In this document: one piece after another, positions 24,060-37,279 of the stretch
How the letters are laid out: each line of letters starts with the position of its first letter
Numbering within the stretch: the stretch's first letter is position 1
NCBI GenBank assembly: GCA_030435675.1
Contig: CM059625.1
Coordinates: forward strand, 17,980,001-18,044,000
Reading direction: 5' to 3'
Origin: Steinernema hermaphroditum
Lineage: Eukaryota > Nematoda > Chromadorea > Rhabditida > Steinernematidae
Length of the DNA stretch: 64,000 bases
Made by a program: the position numbers and the translations under genes
The notes under the pieces: model-generated
Told to the model about the DNA's origin: nothing
Seen by the model: the letters and a program-made list of their open reading frames with translations, nothing else
The model's database searches: none

Positions 24060-27000
24060 TTGCGTCTGCTTGTCTACATTGCATTGTCTACAAATGCTAT
24101 CTGTTTGTTTCCTCAGGAATGTAACTAAAATGTTCCGGTGATACTTCCGGTGAAAGTTGTTTATGTCACTTACCCATCGAAAAAACGTCTGTTGAAAATC
24201 TTGAACTCGCATACTTCAGAAGAATTCTCCAACCACCCGGTAACATCTATTTTCACTGGATTAATTGTACCTATTTATAACCTGTACAAATGTCACTTGA
24301 CAGTACCGCAAAATAAACCAACAATAGTTCCAATAAGCATCCTTTAACCGTCTTCCATTTGCGTAGGTGGGTCAACCGTTCTCTCTCTCTAAAATAAGCT
24401 AAGTGACTGGCCATTCCTTGCTGTAATTGTTGGCCTAATGTCCACCCCGGTACCCAGAAGCCGCTGAACACCAGGACACTGTTTATCCAATGTATCGCTA
24501 CAAAAATGATCACTAAAGCCCGAATTCAAGCGCGCCATGACGAGAAGCCGAAGCCTTGTTTGTACTGCTAAGTCCGCGCGTTAAACAAACAATTCCGCTT
24601 CGTTCGTTGTGCTTCTCCGTGTGAGCCTCCAATGGAATCAGTACTTCACCTCTGCATCTACCGCGCAGGTTTATGTGATAAGAGCGTTCAAATTTTCTGC
24701 AATACCCGGCGCCAAACCCAGAAGAAACCTTGTGATTATGGTGTAATACTGCCTTTTTGAGCTTATAAATGTCGCGTAACGTTATGCCGCTGATCCCGAA
24801 AAGCAGATGATGTAAATGCTGTATCATTTGGGCGCAATCGTAATTTTACTTGGGGGGATTGGTATCCCCGAACGCAGTCATTCTGATGTAACACAGAGCA
24901 AGTTTTCGTATGTTGTTTATTTTCAGATCAACTTTTGATGAGTAAGGTGACTTCTCTGAATGTGCTCTGAGCTGCAAAACCAGATGAGAGCACACCCGAT
25001 TACCTGAAACTAAGGACTTAAAATCACTATTCACGTTGAAAAATATTTACTGTTAGCTTATATTTTGGTTACGGTTACTTTGGGAATTAATCCACGGGCA
25101 TATACCGAATTGAGCAAAATGTTGCTGTCCTACTGTATTGATAGCAAACATCTATTGTATTTCCACCTTTCCTTGTTGTTTAATATAGCTTGTTTTCCTG
25201 AATGATGAGTACATTTGGGGCACAAACTACGACCAAATCTGCTGCTGATTAAAAAGCCGGGGATGATATGCAATTCATGTGTAAGGATATGTAAATATAG
25301 CAAATAAAAAAGATATTTTTTGGGGCGTCGCTGACTTTGGCGAACTAATGCACACTGTTCTACGTTCTATACAGAAATTTTCTACACAAAAAGGCAAAAG
25401 TCTTAATAAGATAAGAGAAAATGCATCATGATCTATAACCAAGCTAATTTACTGTTCCTGAATTTAATAACGAACACTCCACTTGCTCTGTGGTTTATAT
25501 TGCCGAAATGCATTCAATGTCGTCGTCGCAACTTGAGGAACAGTGGAAGACTACAGCCGGCCCTCACCTCTACGTGTGACTAGAGCATGAAGAAGAGCGA
25601 GTTGCACATAACCTTGTAGTGATCGTTTCAACAGTCACTTGACTTGACTTTATTCACGACTCAAAGGCATTTCGCCTTGCATGACACCGAATAATAGACA
25701 AACAGAGGATGTCTCATTGCTGCAGGAGGCTTCATCCCTGGCGTAGCGGTGATGTCGAACCGGTCGTAGACGGCGCACTTCACCGGGGATCTGCGAATCG
25801 ACAAAACTTCGGAAATGCCAGTAGAACTTCTTTTTCTCGGGGCGTTTGCGGCGCAGAGGAGGCTTCTCAGCTCGCATCTGCTTCGGTGAGATGATGAGAT
25901 CCGCGGTGAGATCCGCGGTCCAGAAGTTGCGTCTTCGGCGGTTGTGGCTTCCTCAGAGCGTCAGCGACCTTCGGAATGACATCTCATACCGCGTTGGGCG
26001 TTGGATTCCTGGCGTCATCTTGTTGTCAGCGGTGGTGGGACAACGGCTTCCGGGTGTCCCAATTCCCTCTGGAAGCCGGAAAACTCATACATGCCACAGG
26101 GTTTGCCGTCTGACCACCCAGACGCTCAGAGAGCGAATGAAGGACCGCTCGCCACCGCAACACAAGTGAGACTTGAACAGTCACAGCGCTCTCAATTCAA
26201 AGTATGCAGTATTAAGGAGGAAATCTGGAGAATTATATTTTCATGTTTGATATGATGCTATGTTATCCTCAATTCTTAACAAGCTCAACATTTTCTGCAA
26301 TCGCTTTTATGTCGCTCATCACACAGAGAAGCGGAAGCTGTGGCACTTCTATAATGTGTTTGGGGAAATATTTAAATGGATTGCGACAGCAACCACAAGG
26401 CGTTCACAGGTTTCGCTATCTCTTGTTTTGTTACGTTGCCATGGCTTCCCTCGGGCCTCGCGCGGAGTATTTCGGAACGTGCTGCCACAACACTGACGCC
26501 GGCGCTCTGCTTTCTAGTTTGTGCGGACAGCGAGAAATTCCCACAAAGCACAGGATAGATCGGACCGCTCCTACTCTGCAGCCGCCCAGTGCGATCTGCA
26601 TGAAGAACGAGCACGAGAAGCCAAAGAGCACGGCGCTAGTCTTGTTTCGTTTTTATCTTGCCGCTTACTTAATGTTATCATATAAGCGCGCCGTTGGTGC
26701 CCCGATTCCGTTTCCTTGAGCTATTTATTCTCTGCATTTATTCTCGGGTGCCGGTTTCGGCGCACAGTGCCAAGATGCTAGACAATCTCTGAATCGCACC
26801 TGTGCAGTCACGCCGATTACTGCACGACCATTTGACACGAAAGGTCGAATGCGCCACGATGACGGTCGCACTTTTCGCTGTAATGGGGTGCCGTTTCCTT
26901 TGTTCAATTACCTGCTGTATAATCGGTTTTTACCACTTCCTCAATTACTGCACAAGGAACCGTTGTTGTACAGTCATTTTGTGACGATATTGAAGATGTT

Positions 27001-30000
27001 AGCAACACATAGCCAGCGCTTAGCCCCCATGCCACTAGTTGCCACAGGAAAAAATGAAATGATGATAAGTGGCAGTTATATCGGGATGTTCTTCATATGC
27101 ACACCCCGTGCACAGCTTCTTATATTATTTTTGCATACTATCGTATCCAAGTAATAATGTGGATGGACTAGTAACTTGCTTAGAACAGTCCAATAGCTGT
27201 AAGGGGGAGGGTGCGACCAAAATAAGACGACTCCCTTTGAACTAAAAACAAATGATATGGGCCACAAGTGATAAGTCTTTAATAAGGAAGCCCTGAGCTG
27301 ACGCCATTTACGACTGTTCGACAACATCGCACCCTCCCTCCAAAGACCTCTATTTTCTTCGATCCTTTCGTTTCTACTTCGCGTTGGTTCCATGGGGTAA
27401 CGAAAGGAAGAGGATGAAAGGCGTGAGGATGCGAGGAAGACGGCGAAACGATTGCAGGACCTCCATCCTAGCAGGCGTTCCGTCTTTCCGCCGTCCAGCA
27501 AGTAGGAAGAGAACCGAAGAGCGGGGAAGCCGCTACATTTTTTTGCGACCATATAGGCACAAGCGGTGTCCTCGTCGATGTAACGACGGTGTATTCAACT
27601 GTTCGTGAACGCAAACACCAACGTAAAGGTTTCAACGAGGATAAAAGAGAGTGCAACTCCTAATCATTACTTTACATTTGTGAAGTATTATATTTTTACA
27701 CCAGAGAACAAAACTAAGGAAATGTTACGAAACTATTAACTCATACTTTCCTTGAATTATAAATTCGAACGTCACTCTGTGTAAATTCCTTTTGAGTTTG
27801 TTTAAAAAAAGTTACAAATTACAGTCTGTAATTATAAAAATACAATTAAAAAATTAAACTATTCAAAACAGGAACAAGTCTAATGGTTATTCAACTGTCA
27901 GGCTCTTCCATAACACTTACCGATGGTAATATTTCAACGATCTATTGTCTGCGCCTGTATAAAACCTTTATCACATAAATGCGAGAGTTTCACTGCGGTG
28001 CGCTGATAATTGTGTATTTTCAATGACGTCCTCCTTTTACTACTCACTCCGAGTCGTGCTCTTCTGCCAAAGACACCGGCCACCCACCACAGCCGTTGAA
28101 ACGAGGCCCTCCCTCTTAGTCCACTGTTGAAAGATCGCGCTCGTGGACGCGTCTAGCCCACCGGCTGCCTTGTGGACTCCCCTTGGCCACCACTTAGCTT
28201 GTCGGACAGCCGACTGAACTGCAGCACCACGACAGTAACTGTTTGTTTTAGCCATCCGGTACGCAGAAAGCCGCTGAACGCACTTCATTTTATTTTTCGG
28301 CCGTCATCACTTTTTTGTCGCCCATCTAGTCCGCTTTCTGTTGTTACTATTTTGTTTCGTCGTCTTCAATGGAAGCTATCGACTTCGCCGCGGTCGTCGT
28401 TGTCTTCCCTGCTCTCCAAGACTTCGGACACTGTTGCGCTGTTGGTTGCTCTGGTTCCTGCTGTGAAGGTTGCTGCAGCCATTAGGCATCTCAGTCGGTA
28501 AGCGCCATTTCCCTTTTGTTCAATTCCTCGTAGTCCATCGCATACATAATAGGTTAATCTTGCATCTTGGGTTCTTTTTTAGTATGTGACGTGTTTCGGA
28601 TCTCATATAGCACCTTGGTTAACACAAGACACATGAAATTCTAGACGCATGCCGTAGGCCTGTGGCCAAACCTAACATCAGTCTACTAGTATTTTCGTTG
28701 AAGATATCTCGGGTGGCCGAACTAGATCTTGTTTTCGCCGTTCCTTTCAATTCTGTCAAATAAATAATATGCATTCACAGAAATTCCGTGAAAGTACGAC
28801 TGACAAATTATAAGATTAGCCTACGAGCTTATAACATTAGCGGATACATATCAACCGAACTTATTCGAATGAGAAAATGCCTCTAAAAATAAAAAAAATA
28901 CGCCTCTAACAAATACATTTTTTTGCTTTGGCTTGTAAGAGTTACTTTAATTTCTAAGAACGATATTTGCTTTTATCGGGAACAGATGAACTTTTTATGG
29001 TTCGCCTTTGCCTTATCCCTAAAATAGAATTTTGCGAATGGTCTACCGTTGTTTGTTTTCTGCTACTGCAATTCTCTGAAATCTAAAAGTGAAACGCTTT
29101 CGAATTACGAAATTAGTGAACTTTTGAAATTAACGATATGACAGACAGGTATGCCCTTTTTCGAAAAAACAAGGACTTATTGTAAAGTACAGTAACTTGA
29201 TATGATATCATCCAAACTTGAACCGCGCATTCCTTAAAAATGTTAATGCGAAAACGGCACATGCAATGCAATGCAGTTAAAGAACACTTATTTTATGAAA
29301 TGCAAATGTATATATGTCTAAATGTAAAATGTCGAAATATAAAGTATCGCAATAGTTCGCGATTTTCTCTCAATTATTTCAATATGATTGTTTCCATTTT
29401 ATGTTTATGGTCGCATTCATTATGGTCCACCATTTCGCGCGCCGCAAATTCTATAATTTGCCATGGTATCTATGCGCTTCCAAGAGTTCGCGGCATGTCC
29501 ATAGAATGTCCATAGCCGGATAAAATTAAAGCAGCATCTCGTACGTCTTTAGGCCGCAGCCCCTGCAGACTGTCACAGAAACGGATAGCAGCGTTCTGTG
29601 CGCACAAATAACGACACGACACAAGATCCGAAGCCGTTTTCACCAACAAAAAAGATCACTTTTTGAAAAAGATCACCAGAGACCTTGGAATTAGCGAAAG
29701 CACAAGAACGATTGTGAAACAAGACCTCCTTTCCTGATTCGATCGCCGCATCGGGTGGTGACTTCGAGAATCTGTTGATGTTTTCTTTTTTTTAGATTAT
29801 AGTGATTGTGATAATATAAAGCTTGCTAAGTTCATTTTTTGTTAGGTTATAGCGATTTTAAAAACCTCCGCACCTTGAATATTTGACAATATCTTTTACT
29901 GCTGTGATAGTCGTGTGCGATAAGCAGAAGGACTATAAACTACGGGGGGCTCTGTGTATTTTATGTACATAGTTCACGAAAATGTTTTTAATACGTACAT

Positions 30001-31251
30001 GTTAATTGGTGTTTGTCATTGAGAGTATTCTCACGTGTGATACCTGTCAGCATTTAAATTTTCTTAAGTTTCTGTATCAAATCTGGTGCGATTGCTAGTA
30101 AGTTAATAAGCATAACTGTGTAAATCAAGCTAAAATTTGATACCGGATTTGACATGGATTTACTATTTCCACTTACGGCAGACATGCCCTTTCATGAAGA
30201 ACATTACACATAGCATTGTCACTAAAGGCGGGTAAAATGTGAAAGGCAACGCCTTAATAACTATATTTCAACAAGTGTTCCCAAGAGTCAGTCGCATATT
30301 GCAATGTGTTACCGCTAGTTAGCATGTTTCCTGTTACTGAATTCTCACTGAAGTGTATCTGATTTGATTTATTGCACAATATCTTATGTTTACACATAGT
30401 TACACCCACAGTAACCACCATAAGCGCTTGTAGCTGCTTCTTGCCGTGTTGCTGCGGAAATGGTCGCCTTCAAAGAACGGCCGTTAGGACATGGAGTGTA
30501 GCTGGTCATATAAAATAAAAACTACACGTGCCTGATCCATTCGACATTGGTAGCTAAGGTGTCCGCTATGGGTAACGCCTGAAAACCACTTCTAGCTATT
30601 CACGTACTTAATATTGTGCGCTATGAGAAACCGCTAGTTTTCCGGGAGTTATGCAGATATTACTGTCAACATCACATAGGTCACAATCCAAATTCTTTAT
30701 GCTTGAACGTATGTCCTTTGTAAGAAACCTGCCATTTCTGGTTACCGAAAAGAAGTTCTAAGAGTGCAGTACACAGACTCTCAGAATTCGCCTTCAAACT
30801 TTCGTCCAGTTCAGAATGCCCTCCGTGTGTTTCTACTCAGATGGCGCATTGTCTGTTGCGAGCCGACGCAAAATGCGATCGGAGGGTGTGGCCTCTGAAG
30901 ATCAAACATTTTGACCTTGGCAGGCAAACAGATTCGCGCTATGATAATCCAGCACAATACGCCACAGCTTACCAGTTGTTTCCTTATCGTTTTCGCGCTA
31001 TCTTGAGGCATCCACATATAACAATTCAGCTGGTTTTTGCATGAGGAATCCCACTGTAGACGTCATAACGGACTTATTATCTTTTACCCATTTGTCGCCC
31101 TTTGAGTCGCCATTTGAGATCACATGACGCACGACCGGTCGCGCGGGGATCTATTTCCGAAAAATGTTCTGAAAATCCGTTTTTCAGACCACTTTCTACT
31201 TAAGCAGCAATAAGCACTGTTGGCAGTTGGCCATCACCAACATCTTCGGCC
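24060..31251. other. Gene-poor 7.2-kb region
   Basis: AATAAA at 24312-24317 probably ends the FBXO7-like transcript. Beyond it I see one full SINE-like insertion (25639-26175) and no convincing gene. Open frames at 24513-24827 (minus), 26243-26719 (plus) and 28172-28501 (plus) lack family similarity and splice partners. 28020-28510 is a GC-rich island ending in a good donor (CGGTAAGC at 28499) without an identifiable next exon. 28550-31200 is AT-rich and featureless. Confidence 0.45.
25639..26175 (-). mobile_element. SINE-like retroposon, copy 1 (full-length)
   Basis: A 537-bp insertion on the minus strand flanked by the 9-bp duplication AACAGTCAC at 25630-25638 and 26176-26184. Its 3' end reads AATAAAGTCAAGTCAA, a short AAGTC-type tandem tail. 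It is collinear with copies 2-4. It contains a 75-codon frame (25877-25650) beginning MRAEKPPLRRKRPEKKKFYW. A short internal tandem duplication (GATCTCACCGCG, twice) sits near 25890-25920. The tail and duplications point to LINE-driven mobility. Confidence 0.8.
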
Positions 31252-34200
31252 ATGGAACTAACAGAAATGGCCAGCTGCTCAAGTGACGCTCCGCTAGAGT
31301 TCGAGACCAATGTGGTCATCATTGGTAAGTCTTCCCGTTTTCTCGAACATTTTTTTCGGAATCCTATCGAATTTTTGAACAACGACGGATTACTCCGTTG
31401 TAGATCATTTGTTTTAATGACCGGTTTATTGTCCCGTCAGCTGAGAACTCGCTTTGCAGGCAATGGACCGGCTGGACTGTCATTGTCAGCGTTCTTGTCA
31501 GGCTGGACACCATTTTATAACGAAAACAAGGCTCATCCGAATGCGCGACTACACGCTCGGCTCTGTAAAAATCTCGAAGAATCATTGCTCGATCAGGTAC
31601 GTCCCCAATTCCTGATCTTGTCTTTTGTGCAAAGTTCGTTGAAATTTACTGTTTACAGAGTAGGTTTGCAGTTTATCCATAACTAACCACGAAAAGTTAT
31701 AAAACACAACCGCAACCAGCAATTCATCGGGAAACACTTAGAAAAGTGAAAGATCGTTTCAGTTGATTCCGCCATCCTCGTTGTCAATATTGATCAACTA
31801 CGGAGGGGGTTCCAGGTGCAGACTACATCGGCGAGCAGCTGCGAAAAAAAATTAAAGGAAGTGAGAGCGCGAAGAACCGAAGTTGAAAGTGCACGAAATT
31901 GCGGTGAGGGGGGGGAGTAGCTGTAAGACCATTAATAAATTCTGGGGCGTTTTTTACCGAACAGATTTATGTCCTTGTGCGTAAAATGTAAAACAGTCAA
32001 TGGAAATTCGGTATGAAGTAAATCAGAGCAGCAAAAATCATCGATAAAAAACGGGAAAGAGAATATTCATTGCCGTTCAGCTAGAAGCCTACAATAGAAA
32101 ATTTCCTGCAAGGCTATATGTTTGCTTTACTGAAATAGAAGACTGTTCTCATGTAAAGCTGCACTTCAGGATCTGTCTTGGTTCGAAGACGAATTCGGCG
32201 ACAGCTACAATCAAGCCGTGCGTCCCTATTCTGCACTTTATGATTCACTCGCACGACCTGAAGCCGACATGGGCATCAATCATCCGCGAGCTTTGAGAAT
32301 GAACTATAAGCCAGAGAACGCAGTCGACCACATCGTATTGGGACAAGGCCCAATCGGCGGGTCCTGGAATGACTACGACGATGAAGTGAAACAGAAATTG
32401 AAGGCTTACTATTAAATAGCGAGGTTTCAGATGGTCTCGGTGAGCTTCGGTAGCTGGATGGACCTGCCTGGTCTCTCGATCTTCGAATGGCTTGGCGGTG
32501 AGCCAATGTGTGCCAGACTTCCGGCAATTGTTATTCGCACCTACATGCAGGCGTATGCCGATGCCACCCATGTCGCTGATCGGGTTCGCTGCTTCCATAC
32601 GGTCACAAATTTGTCGGTTCGTTCAGTTCAGACGTATTCAAAGGACAAATTTATCTTTAGAAGTTCGTCGATGAGGCCACTGGTTTACACTACTGGCATG
32701 TCTTCGGTTATAATGAGGAAGGACAATTGTTCATGATCAAGTGTGAGAAAGTGGTGCTGGCTTGCGGGAAGAACCGCTGCAAAACACTCAAGGTACGAAC
32801 GCAAGGATTACGGTTCACGTGAGCGGTGCTTTACCTCTCTTGTTTACTTTTCAATCATGAGGCACAAAAACTTTGACCTTCTGTCGAATTATGACGGTCT
32901 GTCAGTCCGAGTTTTGCGCAAGCGTGCACGCTCACTGCATTGCAAGAAATAAAAATGACGAATGGTCGGGGTTTTCATATGGTCATGAATTATTGTATTC
33001 ATACTATCAAAAAGAGAATCGACTATGTGTTTATGAGACAGACAGAAAATCCTTAGTAATGTTCTGTTCTGGAACGCAGCGTAAAAAAGTATTCCATTTT
33101 TAATAGTTGTGCTCTATGTAAGAATTTCTATTGGACTACACTTTCGATCAGCAACAGAAACCAAGGAAATCTTTGGTGCCAATCAATGTACACAGTGCCG
33201 AATGCGTGAACTACGTGTTTTCTGCAAAGGTTTAGTCGTGTGACGGGCTACGGTAATTGCGATTATTTCCACGATACTTGTTTACGTAAGGTCGCAAAAA
33301 CTTTGACCCCTTAGGCAAGGTATGGAACAATGTTTTATTGGACCGTCTTGTTGAGTCTTGTTGACTGAACCCATCAAACCAAAATGGGCACGGCTATGTT
33401 TTTATCGCTACGACCCCTTCCAAAATTCCATGCTTACAGATAACTGTATATACAGAATGCGGCTTCTGTATACAGTAATTTGTGCATGTTCATTTCAATT
33501 GGTGAACGATAAAAAGCGATTACGATATCAAAAAGTGTTTGTTAGTTAGCAGTGTAACCTGTTTTATGTTTCGAGCGTTAGCAAATCCTGACAAGTGACG
33601 GTGTGTTGCTAGCAGTCGAGACCATAATGCTCGAAACTGTCGTCAGAAGCAGCCATTGTGTGGTGTTCTCTCCAGGCTAATCAAAATTAAACTCCGAATG
33701 GGGTAGTCAGCTTTGAGAATGCATAAGCAGCTTATATGGCCCAGTTTCGAAATTGCATTCCAGTGTGTGCTGTGACATCAATCGAATTCATTTCCCAATA
33801 CCGAAAATAAATGGAATAGACTGTGACATGGAAAAAACTGCAAGGTTTGGTAGACGAGAATTTATAACTTTACAAGCCTCGGTTCCATAACGCTAGCTTC
33901 CGTCTTCCTGAGGCGGCACTTACATGACGATTCGACGGAAAATGTGCAATAATAATTATTGGAGTAATACAATGCCGTAGATACTACAGCATACTACTTA
34001 TGTGATAAAAATAGTTGAATTTCAAATTAGCTTTTATTATTGGATTTTAGGTTGACGGTGAAGCAGATGAAGAAAACGTTGTGTACGAAGTGACCCAGCT
34101 GAAGAAGTTTCTAGACCGGAACCCCTGTCTTCCACTCAGTGTTCGAAAAGAAATCGACGACTTCGACACATTCGCGACACCGACTGTTCCGTATCTGTTA

Positions 34201-34948
34201 GAGCCCGAGTGCGACCGTCGCGTCGTCGTCGTTGGAGATGGAATCAGCGCTGCAGACGCTGTTCTCCACTGTCTGAATAACGATGTTCCGGTCTTACATG
34301 TAATGCGCCGAAGTGAACGCCAATTACGATCGGTGATGCTAGCGCGACTCTCTACTTCCGTGTACCCGGAGTACACGCGAGTGTTTCGCCTCATGACCGG
34401 CAAGGTTACCGATCCATTCTACGAGCGCATCAATTGCGGAGAAGTGATGTCTATAAAGATGCCCTCTGTCGCCGTTGTGCGATCACCTCAAGGCATTGAA
34501 GCTGTAAGTCACGACTCGTATTTCGAAAAATTAACACGATAGGAATAAAATTTAAAATTTTGGTACATTGTGCCGAAAGCTCCCAGTAAAAATTCGAAAA
34601 TGCAGCATCCAAGCTTACGACATTCGTGCAGTCTGGTCAGTTTCACAGAAACACACCGACCTTCGGTCTCCGTCGTCCAAAGAACTGTTGTTTAAATTGC
34701 AATCGGAAGAGTGATTGATGCAGACTTATATTGTGCGTTTTCAGATTCCCTTTCACGTCTTAGCGGCTTGTATCGGGAGAGAATCCAACCTTCCGTTCCA
34801 CAAAGACATTGACGAATTCATTAACTATCAAAGTGTAAATGATCGTTCTCTTTATGCGGTCGGCTCATTAGCAGGTGACCACTTTGTTCGTTACCTAGTG
34901 GGAGGCTGCCTGCAAGTCGCACAGTCCATCCTTCACTCATCTGTATAG
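31252..34948 (+). CDS. OSGIN: OSGIN-like flavoprotein (oxidative stress-induced growth inhibitor family)
   Basis: Seven exons (31252-31324, 31460-31596, 32170-32385, 32431-32616, 32661-32792, 34051-34503, 34745-34948) total 1401 nt, 466 aa. The dinucleotide-binding motif [19 protein letters not shown] is at residues 21-39. Conserved OSGIN blocks follow: [42 protein letters not shown], a second Rossmann-like motif [16 protein letters not shown] and a C-terminal [17 protein letters not shown] typical of FAD-linked oxidoreductases. OSGIN proteins are related to flavin monooxygenases and respond to oxidative stress. The 45-bp intron 32386-32430 is required: without it the frame stops at 32415. 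A 1258-bp intron (32793-34050) contains no other recognised feature. AATAAA at 35287-35292 may be its distal poly(A) signal. Confidence 0.88.
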
Positions 34949-35484
34949 ACTTAATATGTCATAATCAGACATTTTTGTCTCGCTCAATTTTATTTAATAG
35001 CCAGTAATTGTTTGTTTTCCCACTACGGATTGTTGTTGTTTTTGTAGCTAATTGTTGTTCTCCATGAGATGTTCATTTCCATGTATTCTACTTCCATTCC
35101 ATCTTACATTCGCGCAAACGTGTTCTTCTCTCAAGCAAATACTACTGCAATTCTTCTTATGATTCTTCCAATTTTGTGTTTAGCGGGTTCTCCAGATCGA
35201 TGTAATGTATAGTCAGATTCACAAAAGATTGTACTTGTACACGACATTTCCGGCGATGTGCACTGTCAACAGTCTTAGGTCCACTTAATAAAGCAATAAA
35301 GCAAATATCGCGTACAAATGTGAAACTTGCTATGCTTTGGTCCGTAATCTGCAACAGCTTCTGCAAGACAATTCGTTTACAACAATTTTACTCCAAATTA
35401 TAATACAGAGTGGCAAGCAAAGCTTATTACGGAAGATGTAGCAAAATAAGTTAAAGAAAACAACAAATTCAAGAAACGTGCATG
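34949..35484. other. Convergent intergenic spacer
   Basis: About 540 bp between the OSGIN-like stop and the end of the minus-strand secreted gene. It holds the doubled AATAAAGCAATAAA at 35287-35298 on the plus strand and otherwise AT-rich 3'UTR-like sequence. Confidence 0.5.
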
Positions 35485-36895
35485 TTAATGATCACCATTA
35501 ACATCAAACTTCAGGGTATGATAGACGCAAGCAGCATAAGTGTCCTGTGGTACACATCGGGTTTGAATGGTTTCCATGAGGGTGGTGCGGTAGGACGCGG
35601 AGACAGATTGGCCTTCGAGAATGGAACACATGCGCGCACATTGGTTTTTCATTGTGTCGCTGACGACCCCGCGGTCCATTACATGGACTACGGCTGTAAG
35701 AACTCCCTAAAACAAGGAGCCGTTGATATTTTTTCCTAAGGTAACCGACCTGCTTCAGGTAGTTCCAGTATTCCTCAAGCTTTCCTTCATGCTCAGTGTT
35801 GGCTTTTCGAATATCTTTCTTGTCAGGAGTACACATCTTGAAGCTGATCGTTTGAATGTCTTGATCGGTACGGCACTCTTGGTGAGGGTTGTCGAGGGTG
35901 ATATATTTGCGAGTTTGACCTCCTTCGGCTTGCACAGTTTGGCACAAATTGCAGAATCGACTAAAATATGTGTAATAGCAAAATCACAAATGTAGAAGAC
36001 TACCAAGTGCTCTTCATGTTTAATTGGGAACGGAGTTTTTGGTTTTGGCTTTGTGGACACCAGTTCGTCTTTGTGACATTTCCGCAAATGTGCGACAGAG
36101 TACCGGCATCTTCTTCGTGGTCAGCCTGGCATGGAAGGTTGGTTCCCATTTGCAGGAAAGCTTCGATGTAGGGGTTCACGATAACCTTTTTCATGCGGAA
36201 ACTAAGCTTCACTTGGTAGCAACCGGGGAAGTGCACAGTGCGAGCCTGTCCATCGCGCGTGACTACGGTTACTTGATCTTTGCTTCCATGGGGATTGTCC
36301 GATGGGAGCATGTCGAACGAGAGTCGGATCGAATGTTGATCAATGATGTCAGAACGAACTTAAAAGGAACAACTTAAAATGAACGTCTTCAAATAATGGT
36401 GCGTGTGCTCAATTATTGGGCAGCATCGTTCAAAGTTGTTTAGCTAGTGTTGTTTAGAAGGTAACGAAAACTAGGTTCAAACTTTCCTGTCGCGTTTTGC
36501 CGCTGCTTTGCCTGCCTGTAGCGCTTCCTGTTATGAATATCCAAAATCTCGCACCAAAGCCTTGCATCGCAGGAGGAAAAGCGAGATAACTATCTCAGAA
36601 AAACTAGATTTGAACTGCATAATTACTCCCACAATTTCGGAAGTGACAAACACACTATAATCACATAATTTCACTTTCCTTTTAAGCTGTGTTTTCGACA
36701 TATTATTTAAAGCAATTGCAGCTCTAACATGGGCATTCGAATGCTTGATTCAAAATACCACGAATATGTGTTGATGAAATGCATCTTACCATTTGGACAC
36801 GATTGGGTAATGTTATCCCGAATGTGGATCTGGATATGACGCGCATTTGTGCCGACGATCGCCACAAGAAGAACGAGAAGAGCAGTAGAGAACAT
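35485..36895 (-). CDS. Secreted 14-cysteine protein, family unknown
   Basis: Four exons (36895-36790, 36358-36004, 35960-35750, 35706-35485) total 894 nt, 297 aa. The N-terminus MFSTALLVLLVAIVGTNARH is a signal peptide. The rest has fourteen cysteines in two halves: an N-terminal region with GCYQVKLSFRMKKVIVNPY and CGNVTKTNWCP, and a C-terminal region with CRFCNLCQ, QCARMCSILEG and CVPQDTYAACVY. Two N-glycosylation sites (NIT, NVT). No transmembrane span and no known catalytic motif. I do not recognise the family. The cysteine density and signal peptide suggest an extracellular or excretory/secretory product. All four junctions keep phase. Confidence 0.78.
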
Positions 36896-37279
36896 TGCTA
36901 CAAGAACAGAGTACCCCAGGATGCAGCGGGACGAGTTTTATATTGGGCAGTACAGAGGCGGAACGGCACCTCTAGTGCATGCAAACTTCTCGTTGTTCGT
37001 GTCAATTGGCGGACAATAGTCCTCTCGAGGATGTTGACCCCCAGACGAACAGAGGGCAGTTTGCGTGAAAAGTGTGCTATGCAATCCGAACGGATTATCT
37101 GGACCGCCTTCGAGAACCCTCATTGCGCCGTTTTTGTTGCGCTCTCACGAACAAGGTGAACTTTATTCGCATTTACAATTTGAGAGTGGACGACTAAACG
37201 TGATCGTTCATGATGACGTAAAAAATCGGCCAGAAAGCAGGCAAAAAGGAACAGAGGACAACATGGAACGAGTGATCGG
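36896..37279. other. Short intergenic spacer
   Basis: Between the start of the 14-cysteine gene and the end of rab-28, both on the minus strand. A minus-strand AATAAA at 37167-37162 is the probable rab-28 polyadenylation signal. The two genes are close and co-directional (384 bp apart), but the gap is longer than in typical nematode operons. Confidence 0.5.

Noticed and set aside
23386..24084. 232-codon minus-strand frame
   Set aside because: Antisense shadow of the Gly/Arg-rich FBXO7-like exon; low-complexity composition keeps the opposite frame open.
24513..24827. 104-codon minus-strand frame
   Set aside because: No recognisable domain, no signal peptide and no partner exons.
26243..26719. 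158-codon plus-strand frame
   Set aside because: Competing frames of similar length on the other strand and no family resemblance.
24437..28283. Similar short strings GGTAC-CAGAA-GCCGCTGAAC near 24450 and 28260
   Set aside because: Only about 20 bp match, with no extended similarity or duplications around them.
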